Assembly (NCBI RefSeq): GCF_014646515.1
Contig: NZ_BMNK01000005.1
Span: forward strand, 431,710 to 495,709
Reading direction: 5' to 3'
Source: Nonomuraea glycinis
Lineage (GTDB): Bacteria; Actinomycetota; Actinomycetes; Streptosporangiales; Streptosporangiaceae
Length of the DNA stretch: 64,000 nt
Shown here: one piece after another, positions 8,918 to 17,833 of the stretch
Layout of the letters: each line of letters starts with the position of its first letter
Numbering within the stretch: position 1 is the stretch's first letter
Notes under the pieces: model-generated
Told to the model about the DNA's origin: nothing
Database searches by the model: none
Seen by the model: only the letters and a program-made list of their open reading frames with translations
Translations under genes and position numbers: made by a program

Positions 8918-9364
8918 GTGAGTTCGATCCAACGTGTTCTCAGAGTGCTGCTCGGCGTCACCGCCGGCGCGGCGCTGACGCTGTCCGGCGTATCACCGGC
9001 CTCGGCGACCACGGCCACGGCCACGTGGGAGCTGCGCGACCTCGGGCAGCGCACGTGCGCGGCCGGCGGCCATCCCAATACGTACTTCGTCGGTCCCGTC
9101 TTCGGGAAGTGGGAGAAAAAGATCACGTTCGGGATTCGGAACCTGCCTTCCAGCTCATACAGCAACGGCGGCGCGATCTGGCCCGGCGAGAATCACGGCA
9201 ACGCCATCGTCGGGTTCGTCCACGTATCGATCGCACCGGCTCCGCCGGCCGTGTACGTCGCCGAGCTGTGGGCTTCGGACGGAACCGTGGAGCAGACCGT
9301 CCCCATCCGCCTCAACATGAGGGCGGACTGCTACGAACAGCGGAACCCGGATATCTGGCCCTGA
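8918..9364 (+). CDS. Small exported protein of unknown function
   Basis: A 148-residue protein with a clear Sec signal peptide: basic start, a hydrophobic core LLGVTAGAALTLSGV and an ASA cleavage site near residue 30, leaving a mature part of about 118 residues. I do not recognise the family. The mature part contains only two cysteines (RTC near its start and DCYEQ near its end), which could form one disulfide, and is rich in Gly, Asn and aromatic residues, suggesting a small beta-sandwich. The GTG at 8918 is chosen because AGGAGG lies five bases upstream; an in-frame ATG at 8900 has no ribosome site. The upstream DNA is unusually A/T-rich and probably holds the promoter. It stands alone between a divergent beta-helix gene and a relic region. 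Confidence 0.7.
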   Translation: MSSIQRVLRVLLGVTAGAALTLSGVSPASATTATATWELRDLGQRTCAAGGHPNTYFVGPVFGKWEKKITFGIRNLPSSSYSNGGAIWPGENHGNAIVGFVHVSIAPAPPAVYVAELWASDGTVEQTVPIRLNMRADCYEQRNPDIWP

Positions 9365-9439
9365 CACTCCGGCTTCTCCACATCACTTCTCGCCGTTTCG
9401 AAGTCGCCATCCAGCCTGCCGGCCGGGCCGGCACGGACA

Positions 9440-9628
9440 GTGTGGGCAAACGCGCAACCACGCGTGCGCCTCCCGCCGCCGCTCGTCGGTGGCGCGGAAG
9501 CCGACCTGGACGGCCTGCTTGAGCAGGAATCGCGGGGCGCGGTGGACGAACGCGGTCGCGTCGGGGGCGGGGCGGCCGATGGCGCCCGCCCACGGCACGA
9601 ACTCCAGGTCCCGGATCTCGCCGCGCAC
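9440..9628 (-). pseudogene. Relic of FAD-linked (berberine-bridge type) oxidase, C-terminal piece
   Basis: About 60 residues in one frame resemble the C-terminal BBE domain of FAD-linked oxidases: a GAIGR segment, then RPAPDATAFVHRAPRFLLK, then a helix with ERRREAHAWLR. In intact proteins this is followed by a conserved end and preceded by ~380 residues of FAD-binding and substrate domains. Here neither is present: the upstream frame breaks near 9640 and the downstream part runs into unrelated sequence. I read it as a decayed fragment, not a gene. Confidence 0.55.
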
Positions 9629-9734
9629 CCGGGCCGACCGTCGGGCACCAGCCGCAGGGCACCATGCGCCCGTGCACGGCCAGGCGCCGGGCCTGATCGG
9701 ATGCTCGTCGACGGCTGACCGCCTGGCTGGCGGG

Positions 9735-10140
9735 CGTTCCCGACGTACGGCTGACCGGATGGGCCGTCTCCGTCGCCGAGCTGCTCAGGACCGAGCCGTC
9801 CCCGGCCGACGTGTGCTGCTGGAGGCGCGGCTCGCCGACGGCTCCGACCCGGTCGAGAACGTGTGCGCGCTGGTCCTGGGGCGGCGGCGGGTGCTCGTGG
9901 TCACCGCGGCGCCCAGCGGCGACCTGGCCGGGTGGATGATCGAGGCCAGGAGCACGCGGTGCTGCTCGCCTACGCCTCCGGCATGACGCTCGCCGCGGCG
10001 ACCGCAGCGCCGGGGTGCGGCCGGGAACCGCCAAGAACTACCTGGAACATGTCAAGGAGAAGTACCGGAAGGCGGGGCGTCCGGCGTACACGAAGCTGGA
10101 GCTCGCGGTCCGGTTGAGAGAGGACGGCCTGGCCATCTGA
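9735..10140 (+). pseudogene. Relic of a LuxR-type response regulator
   Basis: Pieces of one response regulator are scattered over three frames. Around 9735-9811 there is receiver-domain sequence (VPDVRLTGWAVSVAELLR), 9811-9949 continues it in a second frame (VLLEARLADGSDPVEN, then RRRVLVVTAAPSGDLAGWM), 9953-10003 gives the start of the LuxR helix-turn-helix (AVLLAYASGMTLAAA), and 10005-10140 in another frame gives its end (GTAKNYLEHVKEKYRKAG and TKLELAVRLREDGLAI, then TGA). At least two frameshifts and an internal deletion between the receiver and the HTH are needed to explain it. No functional product is expected. Confidence 0.7.
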
Positions 10141-10240
10141 CCCCCTGCCGCCGGTTGGCCGGGGTGAAGGTTCGGGGCCATGCCGCCGCGCGGGAATCAT
10201 CTGCCGACCGATACCGGAAACCCGCCAACCTCCCAGCGCG

Positions 10241-11419
10241 CTATCGCGCCTCGAGGCCGGCCTGGTCGGCGGCGGTACGGCCGGCCGCCCAGCCCTCCCG
10301 GTCCCAGGACGTGCGGACCGCGTGCGAGACCAGGTTCGGGAACAGGCGCTCGACCGCCTGCTCCACCTCCTGTTCGCGGGCCGCCAGCACCGGCACCAGG
10401 TCGGTGCCCCGGCCGGCGCTCTCCTGCGCGACCGTGGCCGCCGTGGCCTCGGCGAGCCGCTCCCCGATCCTGGAGGCGAACGCCGACAGGAACGACTGGC
10501 GGAACGTCTTGTTCCTCGACCGGCCGGTGCCGTGCTTCTTGGTGCCCGAGTTCACCAGCGCGGTCTGCGCCTGCACCAGCAGCGAGGTGAACAGCATCTC
10601 CACGAAGGACAGGTCCGCCCGGAACCCCAGCACGGTGGCGAACCCCAGCTCCTTCGACCAGATCACCCGGCACCGGTTGGCCTCGGCGATGAGGTCGAGC
10701 AGCACGGCCTTGGGCTGCTCGTACGGCGCGTCGATGCCGACCCGGATGCCCGCCGGGTCCTCGCCTCCGCCTGGCCGCGCGTCCAGCATCGCCGCGTCGA
10801 TGCTGTACTTCGCCATCAAGCTCTGCGCCGCCGACATGAACGTCTCCGCCTCCGCCTCGTACGACGTCGACTCGGCCTTGGCGAGCAGCCCCCGCACCCG
10901 TACGAGCGTCTTCTCGCTGACCGCGTGCGGGCGTGCCTGGACCGTACGGCGAGCGGCCCCGGGCGGCGGGCTCAACGACTCAAGCCGCGGCAGCCCGGTC
11001 AGCAAACCCAGCAGCTCCAGCACACCGGAGACGGTCACCAGCCGACCGGCCCCGTCGCGCGCCTGCCGCGCCGCCAGGTAGCCACCCTGCCACCACACCG
11101 CGGCCTCCAGGCCGGCGAGCTGGTCGCGCCAGCGCTCATCCACCGTGGCCGGCGCGTAGGCCCGCATCTCCCAGGCGATGAGATCGGCCGCCGCCCGCCC
11201 GTGCCAGTCGGTCAGCCGTCTGGCCGCGATCCTGACCACGTCGGCGGGCTGCCAGCCGTTGCGCCACAACCCTGAGATCGCCCGGGTCACGACCTCGACC
11301 AGCACGCGCTCGGCGTCGTCCCGGTCTGCCAGGAAGGCGGCGGCGGAGTCGAAGGCCGCCTCGTCCTCGCGGGCAAGCGCCTCCAGCGCCGCGCCGACCA
11401 GCTCATCAGCCTTGCTCAC
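10241..11419 (-). CDS. DUF2786 domain protein
   Basis: A 392-residue cytoplasmic protein. Around residues 172-212 it has the DUF2786 signature: a basic helix followed by LLAKAESTSYEAEAETF, MSAAQSLMAKYSID. The rest consists of predicted helices with no membrane segment or signal peptide; residues 1-160 describe an actinobacterial N-terminal extension rich in Ala/Arg/Glu. DUF2786 proteins occur in bacteria and phages and have no established function. It stands alone; a C-terminal basic and helical region (residues ~295-390) could bind nucleic acid, but this is only a guess from composition. The ATG at 11419 is the only good start and is preceded by a GGAG-like site. Confidence 0.8.
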   Translation of the reverse strand: MSKADELVGAALEALAREDEAAFDSAAAFLADRDDAERVLVEVVTRAISGLWRNGWQPADVVRIAARRLTDWHGRAAADLIAWEMRAYAPATVDERWRDQLAGLEAAVWWQGGYLAARQARDGAGRLVTVSGVLELLGLLTGLPRLESLSPPPGAARRTVQARPHAVSEKTLVRVRGLLAKAESTSYEAEAETFMSAAQSLMAKYSIDAAMLDARPGGGEDPAGIRVGIDAPYEQPKAVLLDLIAEANRCRVIWSKELGFATVLGFRADLSFVEMLFTSLLVQAQTALVNSGTKKHGTGRSRNKTFRQSFLSAFASRIGERLAEATAATVAQESAGRGTDLVPVLAAREQEVEQAVERLFPNLVSHAVRTSWDREGWAAGRTAADQAGLEAR

Positions 11420-11650
11420 ACGCGCCGTCCACCTTGAGGAGAGTCCGCCAGAACCTTACCGTGACGGAGCCTCCTTCGCTGCGTGGGGAACCCCGGCACG
11501 CCGCCCAGTGACACCGTCCCGGCGGCGGACGCGGAGGTCTGCGCGTGGCGCTGCTGAAAAGGGGGCATCGACGGGCGCGCGGGGAGGGGCCTTCTCCGGC
11601 GCCGGCCGGCCTGCCGTGGCGACCGGCCGGCGCCGGGAGGTGTCGCGTGG

Positions 11651-12082
11651 TCAGCCGTGCGAGTCGGTGACCCCTGCGCGTTTGACGGTCACGTCGTCCC
11701 CCCAGGTCGAGCAGGAGGGGCCGTTCGGGCCGCCGAAGCGGACGGAGTCGAAGAAGTCGCGGAAGTCGATGTAGAAGTTGCCCTTGCCGCGCGGGCTCGT
11801 GACGGCCGTGCAGCCGCCGTAGTCGGGCTCGGAGTAGAGGTGGATGAGCGTGTCGGTGCGGTTCCAGTCGGACTTGGCGCGATCACCCATCCCCAGGGCC
11901 GCCAAGCTGGCCGTGCTGCCCGTGAGCTGGACGATGTCCCCGGTGCCGTCGAGGCCGGAGAACAGGCAGTAGTGGCCCTCCTGGCAGCGGTCGTATCCCT
12001 CGGCCGCCTGGGCGGGAGTCGCCAGGGCGGTCAGGGCGGCGGCGGCGATCGGTAATGCCAGGATGCGAAACTTCTTGCCCAC
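11651..12082 (-). CDS. Secreted peptidase inhibitor I36-like protein
   Basis: A 143-residue exported protein with a Sec signal ending at an AQA site near residue 26. The mature part fits the small beta/gamma-crystallin-like I36 inhibitor family known from Streptomyces metalloproteinase inhibitor: CQEGHYCLFSGLDGTG followed by SDWNRTDTLIHLYSEPDYGG, then FRDFFDSVRFGG. It contains five cysteines in the mature part, compatible with one or two disulfides. These proteins are secreted and may inhibit metalloproteases, though many members have not been tested. The DNA between it and the GH2 gene is a long A/T-rich divergent promoter region. Confidence 0.75.
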   Translation of the reverse strand: MGKKFRILALPIAAAALTALATPAQAAEGYDRCQEGHYCLFSGLDGTGDIVQLTGSTASLAALGMGDRAKSDWNRTDTLIHLYSEPDYGGCTAVTSPRGKGNFYIDFRDFFDSVRFGGPNGPSCSTWGDDVTVKRAGVTDSHG

Positions 12083-12432
12083 TTAACCTCCATGGATGAA
12101 AGTTTCTTTCCATCCGAACATACCCAGCGAGATCGACTTGCGCCAGACCGTTGTCGCGGGACGCGGGCGGCACTCATCTGCCGGCGTGGGCGTAACCCTT
12201 CCTGACCGCTACAGATCGCTATAGGACCTTTTTTGATCGTTCTAGTGCGAAACGTGATCGGCATGCGACGGCATTGTTACCGTCTTGTTAGGTAATCGTA
12301 TCAATCTTTGATCATCTTCAGTTTGTCCTGTTCGCGTGAACGGGACCCCGGCTCTCCTTCCTGCCCGGCTGGTCGTCACCTGACGCGATCGGCGTCTCGG
12401 CCATGCGCTCGCACCCCCCACCGGAGAGGTCC
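12083..12432. other. A/T-rich divergent intergenic region
   Basis: No gene is seen in these 350 bases. The region is clearly richer in A/T than its surroundings (for example 12220-12320) and must contain the promoters for the I36 protein (minus) and the GH2 glycosidase (plus). A short inverted repeat TTACC (12277-12281) / GGTAA (12291-12295) with a 9-base spacer may be an operator. No confident -10/-35 pair can be assigned. Confidence 0.5.
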
Positions 12433-15249
12433 ATGCAGACACTCAATCCGATCCGCGCCGCAGCATTACTGCTCGTGACCATCCTCGTCTCGGCGTTGTT
12501 CGTCGCGCCGCCCGCGCACGCGGCACCGGCGAAGACCCCGCCCCTGTCGACGCCGTGGACGAGCCAGGCACTCGACGGAACTCCCCTCCCCGACTACCCC
12601 CGGCCGCAGATGACCCGCCCCGACTGGCTGAACCTCAACGGCGAATGGCAGCTGCGGCAGTCGGCGACGAACGACGCGCCGCAGTTCGGCGTCACGCTGC
12701 CGGAACGCGTCAACGTGCCGTTCGCCGTCGAGTCGGCGCTGTCGGGCGTCATGCGCCCCATCAACGACAACCGCTACTACCTCTTCTACCGCCGAACGTT
12801 CACCGTGCCCCAGAGCTGGGCCGGCCGCCGCCTGCAACTGCACTTCGGCGCCGTCGACTGGGAGGCGGCGGTGTACGTCAACGGCCGCCTGATGGGCACC
12901 CACCGCGGCGGGTACGACCGCTTCGAGTACGACGTCACCGACGCGCTCAACGGCGGCACCAACGAGCTGGTCGTCAAGGTCTACGACCCCAGCGACTCCG
13001 GCCACAACGGCAGCCACCAGGCCATCGGCAAGCAGACCCGCAACCCGTCGGCCATCTTCTACACCCCCGTGTCCGGGATCTGGCAGACGGTGTGGCTGGA
13101 GCCGACGCCCACGTCCTCGATCTCCAGCGTCGACCTCTACCCGAACCTGAGCGACAACACCCTGCGGGTACGCGTCTTCACCCGGGGCAACGTCAGCGGC
13201 CACTCCGTCCTGGCCGAAGCGATGAACGGCACGACCGTCGTCGGCAGCGCGACCGGCGGGTTCACCGACTTCAGCGTGCCGGTGCCGAACGCCCGCCGCT
13301 GGACCCCGGACGACCCGTTCCTGTACAACCTGCGCGTCTCGCTGCGCGACGGCTCCGGCCAGACGGCCGACCGGACCACGCACTACTTCGGCATGCGCGA
13401 GGTCGGCACCCGCGTCGTCAACGGAGTGCTGCGGCCGACGCTCAACGGCGAGTTCGTCTACCACCTCGGCACCCTCGACCAGGGCTACTGGCCGGACGGC
13501 CTCTACACCGCGCCCACCGACGCCGCGCTCGCCTTCGACCTGCAGAAGCACAAGGAGCTCGGCTTCAACATGGTGCGCAAGCACATCAAGGTGGAGCCGC
13601 AGCGGTGGTACTACCACGCCGACCGGCTCGGCCTGCTCGTGTGGCAGGACATCCCCTCGATGCAGGCCGGCAGCCGCCAGATCTCAGCCGCCCACGCCCA
13701 GCAGTTCGAGGCCGAGGCGCGGGAGATCGTGGACGAGCACCGCAGCTCACCGGCGGTCGTGGCCTACGTCCCGTTCAACGAGGGGTGGGGCGAGTGGAAC
13801 CTCACCGACACCCGCCGCGTCATCCAGAACATCAAGAGCCAGGACCCGACCCGGCTGGTCAACGGGCACAGCGGCTTCAACTGCTGCGACTCCCTGGGCG
13901 ACCCGGGCAACGGCGACATGACCGACTGGCACATGTACCCGGGTCCCGACGCGCCGTCGCCGTCCGCGACCCGGATCTCGATCCTGGGCGAGTTCGGCGG
14001 GCTCGGCCTGCGTACGCCGGGTCACGAGTACAGCCCGCACGGCGGCTTCTTCGCCTACGAACAGCAGGCCAGCGCCGCCCAGCTCAACGACCGCTACACC
14101 GGCATGGTGCGTGATCTGCGGCAACTGGTCGCCACGAAGGGCCTGAGCGGGTCGGTGTACACCGAGATCACCGACCTGGAGGGTGAGTACAACGGCCTCA
14201 TGACCTACGACCGCCAGGTGCAGAAGGTCGACACGAACCTGGTGCGCGCCGCGCATCAGAGCTTGCTGGCCACGGCCAGGAACCAGAACGCGGCGCCGAA
14301 CCTGACGCCCGGCCACGTCCGGTCGTTCCGCTCGACGACCTCCGGCTTCACCGACCGGTACCTGCGCCACGCGAACTCCGTCGCCCGTACGGACGTGATC
14401 AGCACGACGAGCCCGGACCCCGCCCGCCAGGACGCGTCGTTCCGCACGGTGCCCGGGCTGGCGGACCCGCGCTGCTACTCGTTCGAGTCGGTCAACCTGC
14501 CGGGCCGTTACCTGCGGCATGCCAACTCGGTGGTGCGCCTCGACGCCGACACCGGCGGCCCGTTCGCGGCGGACGCCACCTGGTGCGCCCGTCCCGGACG
14601 GTCGGGGAGCGGCACGTCGTTCGAGTCGTCCAACTTCCCCGGCGCCTTCCTGCGGCACCACTCCGACAACGTCTACCTGGCCCGGCCCAGCGGCGCCAAC
14701 CCGTTCGACGGCGGCGCCACCTTCGACGCCGACGCCACCTGGGACGTGAGCGGCGCCGCGTTGTGGCGCAGCGGTGTCGTCCTGCCCGTGGACGTCCGCC
14801 GGTCCCTGCAGGTGCAGACCTGGGGCTTCACCAACCGGTACCTGCGGCACGCCAACAGCCTGGCCGCCACGGAGGTCGTCGACGCGGGCAGCGCCGCGCT
14901 GCTGAAGAACGACGCCACCTGGACCGTCCGCCGCGGCCTGGCGGACTCCGGCTGCTACAGCTTCGAGTCGGTCAACTTCCCGGGACGATACCTCCGCCAC
15001 GCCGCCTCACGCGTCCGCATGGACCCGAACGACCAGAGCACGCTGTTCGCCCAGGACGCGACGTGGTGCGCCCGGCCCGGCCTGCAGGGCGGCGGCGTCA
15101 CCCTGGAATCGATCAACTTCCCCGGCTCCTACCTGCGGCACTACGACAGCCAGGTGTGGTCGGCCAACGGCACCGGGGGCACGTGGAACCGTCCCCAGAT
15201 GCTCACGGCGGACAGCACCTGGAACCTGACCACGCCCTGGACGCCATGA
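12433..15249 (+). CDS. Secreted GH2 family glycosidase with two C-terminal AbfB domains
   Basis: A 938-residue exported enzyme. A Sec signal ends around residue 37 (HAAPAK). Residues ~60-215 form the GH2 sugar-binding jelly roll (YYLFYRRTFTVPQSW; VDWEAAVYVNGRLMGTHRGG), then an Ig-like domain, then a TIM barrel. The barrel carries VRKHIKVEPQRWYYHADRLG, VWQDIP, YVPFNEGWGEWN (acid/base Glu450) and ILGEFGG (nucleophile Glu520), so it looks catalytically competent. Residues ~627-938 hold two tandem AbfB (CBM42-like) modules with repeated RYLRHANS units, which in other enzymes bind arabinofuranose side chains. The activity is probably on arabinose-containing or related plant polysaccharide. The ATG at 12433 follows GGAGAG; an upstream in-frame ATG would add a non-signal extension. 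Confidence 0.88.
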   Translation: MQTLNPIRAAALLLVTILVSALFVAPPAHAAPAKTPPLSTPWTSQALDGTPLPDYPRPQMTRPDWLNLNGEWQLRQSATNDAPQFGVTLPERVNVPFAVESALSGVMRPINDNRYYLFYRRTFTVPQSWAGRRLQLHFGAVDWEAAVYVNGRLMGTHRGGYDRFEYDVTDALNGGTNELVVKVYDPSDSGHNGSHQAIGKQTRNPSAIFYTPVSGIWQTVWLEPTPTSSISSVDLYPNLSDNTLRVRVFTRGNVSGHSVLAEAMNGTTVVGSATGGFTDFSVPVPNARRWTPDDPFLYNLRVSLRDGSGQTADRTTHYFGMREVGTRVVNGVLRPTLNGEFVYHLGTLDQGYWPDGLYTAPTDAALAFDLQKHKELGFNMVRKHIKVEPQRWYYHADRLGLLVWQDIPSMQAGSRQISAAHAQQFEAEAREIVDEHRSSPAVVAYVPFNEGWGEWNLTDTRRVIQNIKSQDPTRLVNGHSGFNCCDSLGDPGNGDMTDWHMYPGPDAPSPSATRISILGEFGGLGLRTPGHEYSPHGGFFAYEQQASAAQLNDRYTGMVRDLRQLVATKGLSGSVYTEITDLEGEYNGLMTYDRQVQKVDTNLVRAAHQSLLATARNQNAAPNLTPGHVRSFRSTTSGFTDRYLRHANSVARTDVISTTSPDPARQDASFRTVPGLADPRCYSFESVNLPGRYLRHANSVVRLDADTGGPFAADATWCARPGRSGSGTSFESSNFPGAFLRHHSDNVYLARPSGANPFDGGATFDADATWDVSGAALWRSGVVLPVDVRRSLQVQTWGFTNRYLRHANSLAATEVVDAGSAALLKNDATWTVRRGLADSGCYSFESVNFPGRYLRHAASRVRMDPNDQSTLFAQDATWCARPGLQGGGVTLESINFPGSYLRHYDSQVWSANGTGGTWNRPQMLTADSTWNLTTPWTP

Positions 15250-15268
15250 CGCGATGAGGCGCGGCAGC

Positions 15269-15303
15269 GGTCGAGAGCCGTTCAGGACGAACGGCTCTCG
15301 ACC
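15269..15303. terminator. Bidirectional 14-bp hairpin terminator
   Basis: A perfect 14-bp stem GGTCGAGAGCCGTT / AACGGCTCTCGACC with a 7-base loop (CAGGACG) lies between the ends of the convergent GH2 and ThuA genes. It should end transcription from both. Confidence 0.8.
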
Positions 15304-15337
15304 ACTCCGCAGCGGATCGGCGGAACCCGTCCGGACT

Positions 15338-15710
15338 CTAGGGCAGGGTCCATTTCTGGCTGGCGCCGTTGTGACAGGTCCACAGGTGTGCGGGTGTGCT
15401 GTCGGCGGAGTTTCCGCCGTTGAGGTCCAGGCATTTGCCGGAGCTCGGGTTGCGGAGGGTTCCGTTGGCCTGTGGGGCCCAGTTCTGTGCGCCGCTTCCG
15501 TTGCAGGTGTAGAGCTGGATCTTGGCGCCGTCGGCGGTGGCGGCTCCTGCCACGTCCAGGCACTTGCCGAGGGCGCGCAGGGTGCTGCCGTCCCGGGTCC
15601 AGTTCTGTGCCGCGCTGGTGTTGCAGGTGTAGAGCTGGACCTGGGTGCCGTCGGCGCTCGCGCCTCCGCGCACGTCCAGGCACTTGCCCGCCAGCCCCAC
15701 CACCGGGCCG
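15338..15710 (-). repeat. Ricin-domain repeat, copy A
   Basis: 373 bases encoding the ricin B-type tail of the ThuA protein. It aligns without gaps to 17461-17833 at an offset of 2123 bases with about six differences (about 98% identity by my count), ending abruptly at the linker before the trefoil. See copy B. Confidence 0.9.
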
Positions 15711-17407
15711 GAGCCCGAGGACCTGGCGAAGGTGAAGTCGTCGACGTCGAACAACCCGGAGCCGGTCCCCGTGAACGTCAGGTAGACATCGGCGGTGCCG
15801 GCCGGGGCGTTCGACAGACTCGTCGAGACGTCCGCGAAGGTCGTCCAGCTTCCGGTGTTCGGCACCGCCACCGAGCCCAGGACCGGACCGGTCGGTGATC
15901 CCGTACGGACCTGGATCGTGCCGCCCGGCCCGCCCGAGACCACGCGCGCCCGGAACGTGGTCGCGCCGTTCAGCGGGAGCCCGTTGTAGGCGGCCCAGTC
16001 ACCGGGGTCGATGTGGCCGAGAGTCTGCCCGTTGTGCGCCCCTTCCTTGGTGAACGGCGCCACCCCGCTCTGCGCCGAGTACGACTCCGCCTGCACCGTG
16101 CCGGTGGCGGCCTGCTCCTTGATCCTGATGTTGCGGAACGACACCTCGTCGCCGTCCCCGTGGTTCTGGATGCCGACGTGCCCGGCCAGGCCGCGCGCCG
16201 GGTCGGTGTTGGTGAAGTCGTTGATCTTCGTCCCGTTGAGGAAGACCTGGAGCCGTTCGCCCTCGACGAGGATCTCGTAGGCGTTCCACTCGCCCGGCGG
16301 GTTCAGCGCCGCGTCCCTGGCGGCGGCGTCGGGCCCCTTGAAGCCGTAGACGGAGCCGGTGGTGCGGTCGGGGGTGTCGGTCGCGTCGATCTGGATCTCG
16401 TAGCCGTTGTCCACGGCCGACCAGGGATCGCTCGACGGCGGGAAACCGACGAACACGCCGGAGTTGTCGTCGCCCGCCATCCGCCAGTCGAACTTCAGCG
16501 AGTACGACGAGAACTGCTTCGCGCTGTACCAGAGCAGGCCGAGGCCGCCGGTCGAGGTCAGCGTGGCGTCGGCGTTGCCGAAGGAGCCAGGCCCGGCCTG
16601 CGACCAGCCGGAGGTGGAGCCGTTGTAGAGGGAGGTGTACCCGGACTCCGGCCGGCAGTCGGCCTTGGCGCGGCCGGCCGCGTACCGGATGCCGCCGAGA
16701 AGATGGCCGCGGAAGGCGGGGTCGGTGTAGGAGGCCGCGGTGTGCCCGCCGCCGGTGTAGAACGAGCGCCCGCCCTGGTAGGTCTTGCACCAGATGTGCG
16801 GATGGTCGGCTCCCATGCCGCCGCCCGAGTACGACGACTCGTCGAGGGTGGCGAGCACGCGTGCCGTGGCGCGCGGGTTGGTGCGGAAGTTGTACCACTC
16901 GTCGGTGCGGGTCCAGGTCTGCGGCAGCGCGGCGGTGGCCGCGTGTCCCCGGTTCTCCACCTTGACGGCGGCCTGCTGGATGGCGGGGTGGGAGGCGAAG
17001 TAGGCGCCGACGAGCTCGCCGTAGAAGGGCCAGTCGTACTCGGTGTCGGAGGCGGCATGCACCCCGGTGAAGCCGCCGCCCGCGCGGATGTAGCTCTCGA
17101 AGGCGCCCTGCTGGGTGGTGTTGAGCACGTCTCCGGTGGTGTTGAGGAAGACCACCGCCTCGTACCCGGCGAGGTTGGAGGCGGTGAAGGCCCCGGCGTC
17201 CTCGGTCGCGGTGACCGAGAAGTCGTTCGCCGCGCCCAGGTCGCGGATCGCCTGGACGCCCGCCGGGATGGCGTCGTGTCTGAAGCCCGCCGTCTTGGAG
17301 AAGACGAGCACGTCGAAGGGGGTGTCGGCGGCGACTGCCGGGCCCGCGGGAATGGAGCCCCCGAGCACTGCTGCGACGACGACGGCTGTGCGGAGAATTC
17401 TGCGCAT
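15338..17407 (-). CDS. Secreted ThuA-DUF1080-CBM6-ricin B multidomain protein
   Basis: A 689-residue exported protein. Sec signal to about residue 27, then a ThuA-like domain (30-235; DVLVFSKTAGFRHDAIPAGV, GGGFTGVHAASDTEYDWPF, GHTAASYTDPAFRGHLLGG). Next comes a DUF1080 concanavalin-like domain (256-432; GYEIQIDATDTPDRTTGS), as in 3-keto-disaccharide hydrolases, then a CBM6-like domain (436-560) and a C-terminal ricin B-type beta-trefoil (566-689) with three KCLDV/QNW repeats. ThuA and DUF1080 together point to handling of oxidised (keto) sugars. The start at 17407 is set by the signal peptide and a ribosome site; the open frame upstream runs antisense-free through the tail of the next gene and is a shadow. 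It probably follows the PQQ dehydrogenase gene in one operon. Confidence 0.87.
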   Translation of the reverse strand: MRRILRTAVVVAAVLGGSIPAGPAVAADTPFDVLVFSKTAGFRHDAIPAGVQAIRDLGAANDFSVTATEDAGAFTASNLAGYEAVVFLNTTGDVLNTTQQGAFESYIRAGGGFTGVHAASDTEYDWPFYGELVGAYFASHPAIQQAAVKVENRGHAATAALPQTWTRTDEWYNFRTNPRATARVLATLDESSYSGGGMGADHPHIWCKTYQGGRSFYTGGGHTAASYTDPAFRGHLLGGIRYAAGRAKADCRPESGYTSLYNGSTSGWSQAGPGSFGNADATLTSTGGLGLLWYSAKQFSSYSLKFDWRMAGDDNSGVFVGFPPSSDPWSAVDNGYEIQIDATDTPDRTTGSVYGFKGPDAAARDAALNPPGEWNAYEILVEGERLQVFLNGTKINDFTNTDPARGLAGHVGIQNHGDGDEVSFRNIRIKEQAATGTVQAESYSAQSGVAPFTKEGAHNGQTLGHIDPGDWAAYNGLPLNGATTFRARVVSGGPGGTIQVRTGSPTGPVLGSVAVPNTGSWTTFADVSTSLSNAPAGTADVYLTFTGTGSGLFDVDDFTFARSSGSGPVVGLAGKCLDVRGGASADGTQVQLYTCNTSAAQNWTRDGSTLRALGKCLDVAGAATADGAKIQLYTCNGSGAQNWAPQANGTLRNPSSGKCLDLNGGNSADSTPAHLWTCHNGASQKWTLP

Positions 17408-17412
17408 GTCAC

Positions 17413-17450
17413 GCTCCCTTAGGGGGAGCGGGGACGCCTGAGGCGTCCCC
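17413..17450 (-). promoter_or_regulatory. Two hairpins between the dehydrogenase and ThuA genes
   Basis: On the gene strand a stem GGGGACGC/GCGTCCCC (17430-17450) is followed by a second one, GCTCCC/GGGAGC (17413-17429). The second includes the AAGGGAGC ribosome site of the ThuA gene. The first could terminate or attenuate transcription after the dehydrogenase gene; the second could mask the ribosome site. This is inferred from base pairing only. Confidence 0.5.
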
Positions 17451-17460
17451 GCCAGGGTCG

Positions 17461-17833
17461 CTAGGTGAGGGTCCATTTCTGGCTGGCGCCGTTGTGACAG
17501 GTCCACAGGTGTGCGGGTGTGCTGTCGGCGGAGTTCCCGCCGTTGAGGTCCAGGCATTTGCCGGAGCTCGGGTTGCGGAGGGTTCCGTTGGCCTGTGGGG
17601 CCCAGTTCTGTGCGCCGCTTCCGTTGCAGGTGTAGAGCTGGATCTTGGTGCCGTCGGCGGTGGCGGCTCCTGCCACGTCCAGGCACTTGCCGAGGGCGCG
17701 CAGGGTGCTGCCGTCCCGGGTCCAGTTCTGTGCCGCGCTGGTGTTGCAGGTGTAGAGCTGGACCTGGGTGCCGTCGGCGCTCGCGCCTCCGCGCACGTCG
17801 AGACACTTGCCCGCCAGCCCCACCACCGGGCCG
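17461..17833 (-). repeat. Ricin-domain repeat, copy B
   Basis: 373 bases encoding the ricin B-type tail of the PQQ dehydrogenase, nearly identical to 15338-15710. Identity starts at the stop codon and stops sharply at the boundary with the CBM6-like domain, while the two CBM6-like domains themselves are diverged. This fits recent domain duplication or ongoing gene conversion. Confidence 0.9.
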
